DNA from: Elephas maximus indicus
Taxonomy: Eukaryota; Chordata; Mammalia; Proboscidea; Elephantidae
Length of the DNA stretch: 64,000 nucleotides
Direction of reading: 5' to 3'
Assembly: GCF_024166365.1 (NCBI RefSeq)
Contig: NC_064835.1
Span: 62,910,607 to 62,974,606 of the forward strand
Part shown: positions 33,341-44,461 of the stretch, in pieces
Layout: every line of letters starts with the position of its first letter
Position numbering within the stretch: position 1 is the first letter of the stretch
Notes under the pieces: model-generated
Databases searched by the model: none
Told to the model about the DNA's origin: nothing
The model's input: the letters and a program-made list of their open reading frames with translations, nothing else
Translations under genes and position numbers: made by a program

Positions 33341-34189
33341 TGCAGGCAGAATGATTCCATACCATCTTCAACCCAGCCCACCTCCTCATACATGAGGAGA
33401 CCCAAACCCAAGCTCCAGACAGCATGAGGCTGATTTATCAGAAAAAGCATTCCAGGAGCCCCTCGCCCCCTTCCTGCTCTTCCCAGGGAATGAGCGTCCA
33501 TGTTGAAGGACCTTCTGAGTAATGCCCCCTGACAACCCACATTCTTTCTGGTGGGAGAGGCAAAAAAATCACTAAACAGGAAATGTCAGGTACTGGTAAG
33601 GGCAATGAGGAAAATAAAGCAGAGGGCTGTGCCAGCACTTGCCAGGGGTGCTTGAGGCCAGGGAGGTTATGGGGGCTGCCCTGTGGCATGGTGGGGCCTG
33701 ATTCAAGGTGGCCTTTCTGGCCCTGCCCGCTGTGGAGATTGGGACTCTGAATTCCAGATTCTCACTGAACTGTGTCCCACTCATACGTCCACGTGTGCAC
33801 ACGCGTGCACACACATTGGTGCCCCAGGTCTCTCAGGCAGATGTCCAGGGTCCAGCCTCCAGGCCCACAGGCTTGGCTGCCACAAGAGGCTGGACCTGCT
33901 GCTCTCAAATGTTCCTCCAGCTCTGACAACTGGTGTTCCAGACCTAGGAGCACTTCCAACCCCGTTTATTGAACTTCTGTCTCCCTGGAGCAAGAAGCAG
34001 AACCTTGGCCAAGAGCCCCTCCCCACTTTCCCGCCTCTGTGTCTGTCTCTATCTTTCTTTGTGCCTCTCTCTCCTTTCCTTGATGCCTCTTGGGCTCTCC
34101 CCCACCCCAGTCCCCTCTCCCTTCCCGCACTGTTCCCCCAGGAGCTCGGGGGCTGGGGAACCGGGCTGCGTGTACAAGCCGGAGCCATT

Positions 34190-34400
34190 GTTAGACAATC
34201 TGTTTTTGTCTTCATCTTGTTGGCAGGCGGCAGGAGAGGAGCAAAAGGTTAATGAGGCACTGTGCAGCCGGATTACTGCGCAAACGGGCGGCGGCGGCGG
34301 GCGAGCCAGCCGTGGTGACAGGGAACTAATTAGGAGCAGTTTAACAGGAGGAAAAAGTGAAATCTCCTCTTCACCAACTGTCAATAATTAGCTGATTTGG
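34190..34400. promoter_or_regulatory. Candidate conserved regulatory block
   Basis: Mixed block without repeats: ATTGTTAGACAATC palindrome-like sequence, a CpG-bearing GGGCGGCGGCGGCGGGCG stretch, then GGAACTAATTAGGAGCAG, GTTTAACAGGAGG and CAATAATTAGCTGATTTGG. The juxtaposition of GC-rich and TAATTA sequence without transposon signature suggests constraint. Confidence 0.38.
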
Positions 34401-34719
34401 TGAGGTTGAAATGTGTCCACAGGAGAAGGTGGAGCTTTTCTGTGGATGAGTGGGGAGTGGGGGGCCCTGGTGGCCCTGCCCTGTTTCTAGGTGCTGTTGG
34501 GTCTGGGGGTGCTGCCGTAAGTTCCCCCAGGCCCATCCTCGTCTGCTCTGGTTGGCATGTCTCAGCCCCAGCTCTGTGTGACCTTAGGTCTTAACCCCAG
34601 AGAATCAGTTTCCCAAGCCATAAGATGAAGTTTGGAACTAAGTTTCTTTCTGGCTCTGCCGATTTGGATTCTGGAAATGAAACTATGAGACGGGGCCCTG
34701 GTGCTAGAGTCAGGACATC

Positions 34720-34800
34720 TGCCAGCTGGCTGTGTGACCTTAAGTCGGATGCTGACCCTCGGTGCTCATCTGCAGCATGGCTGAGATGTGGCTCGTGAAT
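34720..34800 (+). repeat. MIR fragment
   Basis: TGGCTGTGTGACCTTAAGTC followed by TGCTCATCTGCAGCATGG is a degraded MIR core. Confidence 0.65.
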
Positions 34801-36489
34801 GGTGCCAGGGTAGGGGGAGGGCTCCAGGACCCTCACCTGGCATCTTCGGTCCTCCCAGTAGCTCCAGAGCTGTGTGCCTCTGGGCAGGGGCTGTGGCAGA
34901 GGGGAGGGCCCTTGCTGCCTCAGTAGAGGCTGGAGGCTCGCCGAGCGCATGCATCTTTGTATGTGTCTCTCTGCCCTGCACCAGCTGTTGCAGGGGCAGC
35001 ATGGGCGCAAGGAGTCAGGTTCACTAGCTGGGAGGATTGTTTCCTGTTTGGCCTGTTTTCTCTGTTGGCCTGGCCCTGGCGGTTGTCTTGTTGGCCCCTG
35101 CCCTTTGGCCTTCCCTGACACCTCAGCAGGCACTCCTCCCCTCCGGCTTCTGCTGAACACCTTGACTAGAAGAAAAGGTATCATCAGAGCCCCCCCAGGG
35201 CTTCCTGCTAAGTGCCTCTATGTCAGCCCTACCAATCCGCCAGGCCCCTCCCTCTCAGCCCAGCCCCTCCTCACCTCAGCAGCCCCACCCCCCATCCTAC
35301 CCTTATGACTTTGTGCCCCTTCCAGCTCTCAGTTAGGAAACAAAGACTGTATGGGAAAAGAATTTGGGTATCCAGGGTGGGTACCAGAATCTCCACCAAA
35401 CCTCTCCTCCCCCTCACCAGCCTTGAGGAAAATGATGGTTTCATTGAACCAGCTTGACTGGGCAGTTGTGACCTACCACAGGCAAATGTCTTCCCCAGCT
35501 TATCTTCCTTTTGCTGAGGAAGCTTTGAAATTCCCAGCCAAAGATGAGAAAAAATTGAGAATGAGCTCAGGTTCACCTTCAAGCAGTTCTGGAAATGGCC
35601 CCTCCTCCAGGAAGTCCTCCTTGATGAGCTGTTATCTGTTTCACCTCACACGTATAGGTGGTGGTGGTGCGCCTTTCTTGTGTCCCATCTCCCCCTCGGG
35701 ACATAGGGTATCCCTAAGTCTGAGAACCTGCTCTTTACCTACCAACTGCTGATACAACTTAACTTTGTTGGCTGATTCCTGCTTCTCCTACTCTTCCAGG
35801 GCTGATGCGAAGCAGGAGGCAAGGTCTAGGAGTCTTTGGTTCCCTCCTGAGTCCACAGCAGCATTCACTGTCCTCCAGAGAGAGGGAGACAGTCTCAAAA
35901 CCATCCCCTTCAGTCTCAAATCCACCTCCTACTTTGCTTGGAGATGTTTGTTTGGGGGTTTTCTTGTTAACTGGTTTAATCAGTCCCTACTGAACTCCAA
36001 AGTGGGCTATTTTTGCCATCAGAAATCTGCCTCCTCCCCGCCCGCTGCTTTCTTGGAGTTTGCCCACAGGACCCCCCAGGAGGGACGGATGGGAATGGCA
36101 AAGCCGCTCAGAGCCCAGGAACGCCAACGCCACCTGTCATGTTGCCTGTTCCCCACACCCCCACCCTAAACCTGTGCGTGCACACAGGCCCACGCATGAG
36201 CACACACATGCCCTGATGACAGGCCTCAGCAGGGCCGCCTCCGAGCCTGTCCTCCCTGGTTCTCCCTTCTAGAGCCCTCTCGAATACCTTCTAGACAAAT
36301 TCAGGATAGTGAGGGAGGAGGTTTGGTTGAGCAAGGCTCATGTTGAGATGATTAAGTGCAAAGTGTTTAGAACATGCCTAACCCTCAGCCAGGGCTCAGC
36401 CGTGTCAGCCATGAGGAGCCACGGGAGAGCGAGACGGGGCCTAAGCGCTGGGATAGCCACAGGGTCCTGCCTTCATTAAGCAGCATTGC

Positions 36490-36620
36490 ATGGGGTTTCT
36501 AAGCCTTCAAAGGGCCCTTTCATTATTTTCTTGATTATACCCTCATCCCAGCCCCAGGAGGTAGAAAATCATCCCACTGCACATGTGGGGAAACTGAGGC
36601 CTCAAGGCTGAGGAGATGGG
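36490..36620 (-). repeat. MIR
   Basis: TACCCTCATCCCAGCCCCAG, then TGTGGGGAAACTGAGGCCTC. Confidence 0.7.
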
Positions 36621-39600
36621 GGCCAGGGTGATCCTGAGATGGGCCCACCAGAAGGCACTCAGGAACAATGCAGAGCTCCAAAGCGGGGAGGGAGTCTGGG
36701 CATCTACCAAGTGCACATAGCACAGAAGTGCTTGGGGAATGTCAGCTCAATTTGATTCAACTGTTACTGATGACCTACATTAATACAAGGCACAGGGACA
36801 CTGAGCTGCCTTGAGTACCTCGAGATTGCGGGGGGAGAGGATAGTCGCTGTGCTTAGAGCTGCTTAGAGTAGGAATCAGCCTGGGACTGAGGATATGATG
36901 GAGAAGGAGGCAAGTGCTATGGTACTACGGGCTACAGCAATGGATTGGGGCTGAGAAGATCAGGGGAGGCTTCCTGGAGGAAGCAACCTTAGCGGGTTAG
37001 GACATAGCCTAGTCTCAGGCCTCAAAACCCAAATGTACCCTGTGCAGGAAACGGAGAGCAGCTGGTGGGTGAGAGGCCTGGAGGAGGCCCTAGAAGGCCT
37101 TGAATGTCCAGCCCAGCAGTCTGACATTCACTGGGAAGGGAGTGGGACCCCAGAACCAGCACCAGAGTCTGAACCCAGGGGTCCAGGCTCAAGGTTCAGC
37201 TGCTGCCCAGCCCCAGTGTAACACCCCTGCCCTCCAAGGACACTCAGGATAGCTTCCCTTGCCCAAAGATGGAGTCTGCATATGTGTGTTTGAGCAGGAC
37301 CTGGGTTCTGCCCAGGCCTGGTGGGAAAGGGTGGGTTGAACTGCCCAGTGGGCAGGCTGGCCCCAGGCCTGGCAGAGGCCTCAGGCACACAGGATCAGCC
37401 AGGTGCCGGCTGGGCTTTGGATCCTGTGTCAACGTTGCCGCCACTTACAGACCGTCAGAGGCCTGGACCCTGGGCCAGGAGGAGGAGGTGGTTTTGAGCT
37501 ATGTCACAAGGTCACGCTGAACACCTCACTCCCAGCCTTGTGCCTTTGAAAAGGAGGCAGAAAAGCCACCAGAAGAAAGGCAAAGAGGAGGAAGCTTTTT
37601 GTAGTAGGTAAAAGCCCCTGAGAATGGGGCACAGGCGGGGGATCTGGTTTCCTGTTTATGTCTCCACACCTTAGCTCCACGTTCAAATATGTAAACTATC
37701 CTCTGGCCGCTGGCTGCAGGTGTGTGTGTGCCAAGGCTACAGACGCAGAGGTGGCCCCAAATGCATTCCTGACTCTGGCCCCCACCCCTCAATGGGCCAA
37801 GAGACAGAGGTAAATAGCTCAGCGTTAACCCTTCCCAGGCCACAGAGGAAAGCCAGCGAGCCTGGGGGTGCTGGGGCAGCTGGGGAGAGACTGGACATGG
37901 TGCTCAGTGTTGGTTGGCTCTCACCTGAAATGCAACCAGAATCCCACTTTGGCAGTGTCTGCTGGGAGGGGCTGCAGGACTCGAGCTGGGTCTGTAGGGT
38001 GGGGTTGGGGCACTGACGAGGTGGGGGTCCTGATGAGGGTTAGGTTCTGTGTGGGAGTCAGAGACATTGTAATTTCATGCAGGGGTGGGCACGTTATTTT
38101 GGGCAGGAGCCTATGGGCTGACTCCCTTCTTTAATGCAGGGCATGAGGTGGGGTCTTTCACCTTGGGGGGCTTTCCCCAGGCACTTGACAGCTCAGAGGT
38201 ACACAGCCTGAGATGGGGCAAATGAGCAGGCCTTCATCTTCCCAGCACCCCAGGGCTGGGGGGATACCATCAGCCAGTGCTGACTGATAAGTTCAGCTTC
38301 CTCAATGATCCCTGCAGCCCCTACCTCCCAGGGCTTTGGCTCCCCATCCCATCCCAGACACCGCTTCCCTCAGGAACTGCCTGCTGACTGGCTATCAGAT
38401 GCCTGGGAAGGGGTCCACCCGTGTCTGCATTAGGGAGGAAGGGAATGGGCCCATGGATTCCTGCCTGCCTCCAGCTGGCAGCCCGGGGCCTGGGTCACCC
38501 ATTCCCCCTGCGGCCCCTCCTCACCCAGCCTCATTTCTCCTCATCGTGTTCTGTACAGAGGAGATGCCTCAGAGCAATCTTGTGGTCAGAACTAAGCCCC
38601 TGCTTGTGACCCACTCCCCTAGGACTCTAGCCTTCACTGGACCTGGAGCTATACCCACCCCTTTCACTATGCCCTGACACCTCTCCTCCTCCCTCCAAAC
38701 CCCCCCGCCGTGAGCCGCTGAGGCCACGACACCATTTGTTCTGCTGCCCACATGGCACCTAAATCTGGCTTCTGCTTCTTACCCATCAGACCTCCAAGCA
38801 GCAGGGGGACCAAAAGGGAGCAGCCTAAGCCCTTTGTTCCTACCTGGAGCTGGTTAGGGCAGCAGGAGGTGGCAGTAAGGGTATCCTGGTACCACCCTCA
38901 CCCTAGTACCTGAATTACATTCATTTACTGGCGAGGCCAGGGCTCTGGACAACATGGCTCCCTTTGGAGGAGACAGCCCCATACACACCCCAGAAGAAGT
39001 GATCTACACAGGAGAGACTTGATTATTGGTGGAGAGGGAAGGGAAGTCTGGTCAAGCAGGAAACACAGGAGTCTTGCCCCATCCTCCCCCAGGTGAGCCC
39101 AGAAGTGAGGGCCCCAGTGGTCCTGACACCAGTGAGACCTAGAAGATGGTAGGCCATTGGCCAATACCTAGCTATGGCCAGAGAGCAGAGGGTTAATGAA
39201 TGGCCAGTGGAGTTGGCTCAAGGTGGAAACGCGAGGCTATGACCAAGCAAGGCACTGAGTGGGGAGTTAGGAGACCTGGACCCTAGGAGGTGTCCAAAAT
39301 CCAGTAGCTAAGGCCAAAGCCTCCCAGTCCTCACCAGGAGCACTCTCCAAAAATGCTATGTTGCCTGGTGTCCATGGCTGCCTGGTGTCTGTGCCACCCC
39401 CTGTCACTGCTTCCACTCTTTAGGCTGGTCCCCCCAGGCTGCCATCACGAGCTCCTTCCCTTCACTTGCCCCTCAAATGTGCATGTTCCCCAGGTCTTGG
39501 CACCCGCTTCCTCCATCTGCTCTCCTGGGCAACCTCCCCCACTCTGGAGGCTCTGGCTATGCTCACACATCCCAGGCCCTCGCTTCTGCCCAGACCCCTG

Positions 39601-39959
39601 CCCACAGCTCCAGAACCCTGGACCCATCTGCCCCTCAGGCCTCTCCACCTCAAGGACCCATAGGCACCCAGACTCAACATGGCCAAGCCTGAGCCTATTG
39701 CCCCCCTACCTGTCCGCCTCCTGTATTCCCTGCCTTTGAGGATGGCATCACCAGCTAGCCCTGCTCCCAGCTGGAACTAGGAGTCATGCAAGACACAGTC
39801 ATCCTCAACACCTCCCTCTCACCCCCACGTGGAATTGGTCATCAGCTCCTCTGGATTTCAGCTTCAGGAATCATCCCCAGCACAACCTCCTCTCAGCAGG
39901 ACCTAAGGTCTCTTGTGGACTCAGCTTCCCACACTGCTCCCCAGGAGGCTTCCCTCTCC
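36621..39959. other. SFXN5: SFXN5 intron, unique GC-rich sequence
   Basis: I see no exon, RNA gene or clear transposon. Several open frames of 60-130 codons reflect the high GC content and do not resemble any protein I know. Confidence 0.55.
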
Positions 39960-40510
39960 CCTCACTTATCCCTCTAGTCCACCCTTCACACCCACTGCCG
40001 CCCGAGAGACCCTCCTCAAACTGAGTCTGAATCATAGTCCACTCTTGCTCACAATCCTTCCATGGCTCCCCATTGCCCTCAAAGTGTGGACAACCTTCGT
40101 GTGGCCTACAGGGCCCAGCCCCACCTCCGCTTCCTCCCACATTTCTAACATGCCCAGCATTGTCCACCCCAAACAAGACATGCTAGCCAGCTAATGCTTT
40201 TCCCTTCACCCAGCCAGCTTTTCCCACCCTCCCCTATCAAACCCTTCCGTTTATTTCCTGGCCCACCTCCTCTGGGAAGTCCTCCTTCCTTGGTCCTCCA
40301 TGAGTGAGCTGTAGCCCCCACCCCACTATAGTTTCCATGGCACTTTGCTTGTCTCTCTGGAATCCATCTGCTTTCACTGTCTGACTCCTCCCCAGATTGC
40401 AAGCTTCTCAAGGGCAGGGGCTGGGCTTGACCGAGTCTCTGTGCCCAACCCTGGTGTATGGCATTGTCAACCACAGATAAATACCTGCTGACCTGAGGGA
40501 AGATTGAACT
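39960..40510 (+). repeat. L2 LINE 3' end
   Basis: Ordered L2 phrases: ATCCTTCCATGGCTCCCCAT, GTGTGGCCTACAGGGCCCAG, CCTCTGGGAAGTCCTCCTTC and CAAGCTTCTCAAGGGCAGGG. Confidence 0.85.
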
Positions 40511-40829
40511 GAAACAGAGGGAAAGCCTTGAATGCCATCTCTGCTCTAAGCCCAAACCTCTGCTCCCGAGCATCTCAACTACTTCCCCCAGGAGCTTACC
40601 CACTGCCCGCGTTTCCCCCATGCTTCCCTCCTACCTGGTGCCCGTAGCACGGTGGGAAGCCCAGGGGAGCCTGGGGGTTGCTGGGTTCTATGGCAGCCTG
40701 CACCAAGAGGGAGGTTTCCATCTCCAGGGGGGCCAGCACTCCCCGGGGAGTGGGCAGAGTGGCCCCGTGGCCTGGGCTGTGGTCTTCTGCCATGGTGGTG
40801 AGCAGCCTCTGATTTTAATGCGGGCCTCA

Positions 40830-41470
40830 GTGCTTCAGTGAAAGCAGGCATGGGAAGTTGCTAATAATGGCACTAAAATAAAATATGCTACATCTGTTAT
40901 GGGTAGCAGAACAAAATTAGCTGCTCACACCTCTGACATCCAAGATGTCTTAACTTAAAATACTCCTTGGCTTACTTTACATCATTTACTGATTATATTT
41001 AAAAGAAATACAATTTTGCAATTACTGTTCTTTCCAGTGTGATATCTATGCATCATTTTCCTTTTATGTTTATATATTTCTCCTTCATTAGTGCAGTCTG
41101 AAGGGTGATTAGGATTCTTCAAACATTTTACAGAGGTTAAACGTTGATTAAGATTTAATTATTACTGTAAATAGCTTGGAATGACATATGGTGCAAAAGC
41201 CTGACATATGTGCATTTGAATAAATGAAGTGCTATTTCCCAGGATGCCTCAGTAGCTGTTTAACAGCTTTCCCGAAGGGTTATGTTACACCTCATGGTAA
41301 GATTGCTGGGATGTTATATTTTGTTGGTTTTTGCAGCTGAAAGCTAAGAACAGTTTTCCAGTTTTTTAAAAACATTGAATATTTTAAATACCTAAATTGT
41401 TTTGCACAAATTTTTGCTAATTTGTCTAACTAGGTTAAACATTTTCAAAAGCATTTAGATTTTTAAGCGT
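40830..41470. promoter_or_regulatory. Strong candidate conserved enhancer in the last SFXN5 intron
   Basis: About 640 bases of sharply AT-rich sequence between GC-rich flanks, with no SINE, LINE, LTR or simple-repeat signature. It contains many developmental-factor-type cores: AAAATTAGCTGCTCAC, GCAATTACTG, GGGTGATTAGGATT, GATTAAGATTTAATTATTAC, GACATATG (an E-box, twice) and TGCATTTGAATAAATGA. Open frames are absent. This is the typical appearance of deeply conserved forebrain enhancers near EMX-class genes; the assignment is inference. Confidence 0.5.
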
Positions 41471-42059
41471 GGGCGCTGTGCATTGTGTCAGTGGCAGCGT
41501 GGGGACGAGGGGAACTGGCAGGGTGGAGGGGACGTGGAGGCCGGCAGGGGTGGGGAAGGAGAAGGTGGCTTGAGGAGAAGGGATGGGGGAGAGGTCTGGG
41601 TCCTAAACCTAGCTCTTGTCTGTTTGCCCCTCTCAAGTGGTCAGAGCTTGGGTATTGGGGCACCAGGGGCTTCAGAGGAAAGTCCCCATCTTCTTCTGGA
41701 GCCCCACCATGCCTACCTGCTCCAGTCTACAGGAGCTAGGTCTTGCCTCCTCCCTGATGTGTGCAGCCCGGGCATCACTGAGTTCTGTACAGAATCCTTC
41801 CTCCCTATCCTGACTGAGTTTTTACACAGCCTGGGCAGGTCCGTGCACCTTCTGCCTGCTCCCCCAGGGTTGCCATGGCTTGACATACAGCAGGGGCCTG
41901 GGACGGAGGTCAGCTAGGCTAAGTTACAAAGGCCTGTCACTGAGGTGGCTCCTCCCTCTGCCAGTTCCTCTCAGGTTGTGGGCTCAGGCACTCCCACAGG
42001 CTCAGTCCTGGAGTTGAAAACCAACATCTGGGCTGCTGGAGAACTCCAGGGGGATCCCA

Positions 42060-42200
42060 TCCTCCCAGTGCCTTCTGCGTCTTTTCATTCCACTCATTGA
42101 ATCAACACTCATTGAATACCTACTGTGTACCGGCGCTATGGCAGGCTTTGAGGATACAGGGGTGAACAAGATTAACCCACTTGCTGCCTCGTGGAGCTTG
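42060..42200 (+). repeat. L2/MIR-type 3' fragment
   Basis: ACTCATTGAATACCTACTGT and GTGTACCGGCGCTATGGCAG followed by GAGGATACAGGGGTGAACAA is a widespread ancient LINE 3' phrase. Confidence 0.7.
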
Positions 42201-42539
42201 CCACCTAATGCGGAGAGCCAGCCCCCCAACAGTGATACACTACTCCGAATTAGAAGTACAGGCAGTGGAGGGTGCATGGGAGAGGTGGCCAAACCTAGCC
42301 TAGATGAGGGAAGGTGTCTAAAGCTGAGACATGAAAGATCAGCCAGAGGCAGGGGAAAGTAGGGATGAAGGAGACAGGAGCAGAAGTGGGCAAAAGTTCA
42401 GGTAAAGACTCAGAGATGAGAAATAGCCCAGTGCATCTGAGGAACTGAAATAAGGCATGTCCGGCCGGTGTCTTCAGTACACGGGGAGGATGGTGAGAGG
42501 CAGCAGGGCTGGAGGGCATGGGAGTCTGGACTTGACCCC

Positions 42540-43560
42540 TGCCATTTTACAGTGGAGAGAAACGTGATCAAACTTGTGCTTTAGAAGGCTCACACTGGCC
42601 ATGCTGCAGTGGATGGAAGGGGTTGGAGGAGGCTTTGTGGGCAGGGAGAAGAAGGGGACAATAAGGAGGCCCCAGGGTTTTAGGCTAGAGCATGGTTGAG
42701 TGGTGGTACCAGTCCCCAGATGGAGAGCAGGGTGGGCCGGGGAGATGGTAATTTCAGTTCTGTTTTAGATGGGTTGAGCCTAGGTTCCTGTGAGACACTC
42801 CAATAGAGAGGTCTAGCGAATAGTCAGTGGTGGGCATGTGGCTCAGGGGAGAGGCGTGGCTGGAAATACCTCAGATCTGGGGGTCACCAGTAGGTGAGAT
42901 GATGCAGGGGCATATGCAGAGGAGAAGAGCAAGCCCCAAGGACCCAACAACATGCTGATACTGCTCGGACCAGGGAAACCAGTAGAGAGAAGCACAAAAG
43001 ACAAGAAAAGACTGTTTCAGAGAGAAGGGAAAGGTCAACAGCATAGGGTGCTTCTGAGAGATCAACGAGTGGGAGGCCTGAGAAGTGTCCAGTGAGCATA
43101 ACAAAAAGGACAATGGCAGTCACCTTGCAGAAAATGACCTCAGTAGAGTGTAGTAGGAACAGAAACCAGATTTGCTGTGGGTTGAAAAGTCGGTGGGAGG
43201 TGAGGAGGTGGAGACTGCCAGTGTAGACAACCCTTGCAAAGGAATTTGGTTGTTGAGGAGAGAGACCTGGCAGTAGCTGGAGCATGACGTGGGATTAAGG
43301 GAAGTTTTTATCCGATGGAAGTTTCTGGTATATTGAAACACTGATGGGCAGGAGTCAGTAGAGTGAAGAGGTGGGGAAGACTGAGGACATTCAGGATCAA
43401 GCTCCAGTAGTAGGCAAGAGGGAGATGGAGCCCAGCTGGGGGGATCTGCCTCTCAAGGAGAGGGATGCTGCTGTGGGGTAACAGGAGGGCAGGTGTGGAG
43501 CAAAGTCATGGACGCAGGTAGGCTGTGGGTTTGATGATAGGAAGCTGAGGGTGTTCCCTC
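42540..43560 (+). repeat. Unassigned old interspersed repeat, copy 2
   Basis: Contains ACTTGTGCTTTAGAAGGCTC, CTGCAGTGGATGGAAGG, GTGGGTTGAAAAGTCGGTGG, GTGTAGACAACCCTTGCAAA and GGAATTTGGTTGTTGAGGAG in the same order as the copies at 49700 and 54280. It is the longest copy of the family here. Confidence 0.6.
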
Positions 43561-44383
43561 CTGATGCCTTCTGTTTTTTCCCTGAAGTAGGAAGAAGTTT
43601 CATCTGCTTAGGATGCATAGGGATCTGAGGGTGGGTATGGCTGACAAGAAAAGAGAAGGTTTAATGGGCCTCTGTGGAGAATGGGAGAGTTGACCAGGCC
43701 AGTGGATTGTAGCTGGCCACTGTGAGGGTATAGCTAAAGTCAGGGATGGTGAATTTTGAGTGGCCTCCATCAGGCTGTCAGGTAGATGGATGATGATTGG
43801 GTTCCTCCAAAGTGGGACTTCCACCATTCAGGGTTTGAAGGACGTTGGGACAGGGAGTGGTTGACATGATGGCCCATGGTGTATGAATTGGAGGAAGGGA
43901 TTGAAGACTGAGAGAGAGGGAGTCTGAGGCCTGAGGTCTTGGTGGTTTAAAAACAGGGGATGGAGTGAGTGAGGTGATGGAGGGGTAGGGAACTGTGGGC
44001 CCAAGAAGGTGGGGTTTGGACTTAAGGCATCTGGGTGGTGACCAGGTCCAGGGTGTGGCCTTGGGAGTGGCTGTCTGCAGTGCAGTGAACAGGTCCTTGG
44101 AGATGAGGAAGACACAGGCCAGAGTGTAGGATGTTCATCCACGTGGACACAGTTCACAAGAGAGAGACACAACCTGGCTGGCAGGGATATACTGTGAGCC
44201 ATGTGCCAGGAGGGCAATAGAGAAGGAAGATGTGGTAGACAGGGCACGTGGGCCCTGGCTGGGGGGGGCACAGAGGGGCAGAACTATGGGCACCAGGGTC
44301 GTCTTAACCAGTACTCCCAGCCTTCCCACTCTCCCCTGCAGATTCCCCCTCTCCTTACCTCTCTCTGTTTTCACTCTCCTCAG

Positions 44384-44461
44384 ATCGAAACATCCCAACT
44401 GGAGCCTGAAATTGCCCAGGCCACGAGCAGCCGGACAGTGGTGTACAACAAGGGGCTGTGA
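44384..44461 (+). CDS. SFXN5: Sideroflexin-5, last coding exon
   Basis: After a pyrimidine-rich tract and CTCAG, the exon encodes [20 protein letters not shown], then YNKGL, and stops at TGA (44459-44461). It is phase 0 and joins directly to the exon at 28378 across a 15.9-kb intron. The sequence is the C-terminal tail of SFXN5; the Glu-rich segment followed by a Tyr-Asn-Lys-Gly-Leu end is characteristic. It lies after the last membrane segment and its job is not established. Confidence 0.97.
   Translation: METSQLEPEIAQATSSRTVVYNKGL

Noticed and set aside
33683-34252. 189-codon open frame on the + strand (and overlapping frames)
   Set aside because: Pro/Leu-rich low-complexity translation with several equally long frames on both strands; composition artefact.
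34591-35184. 197-codon open frame on the - strand
   Set aside because: GC-driven; no domain recognised and overlapping + strand frames of similar length.
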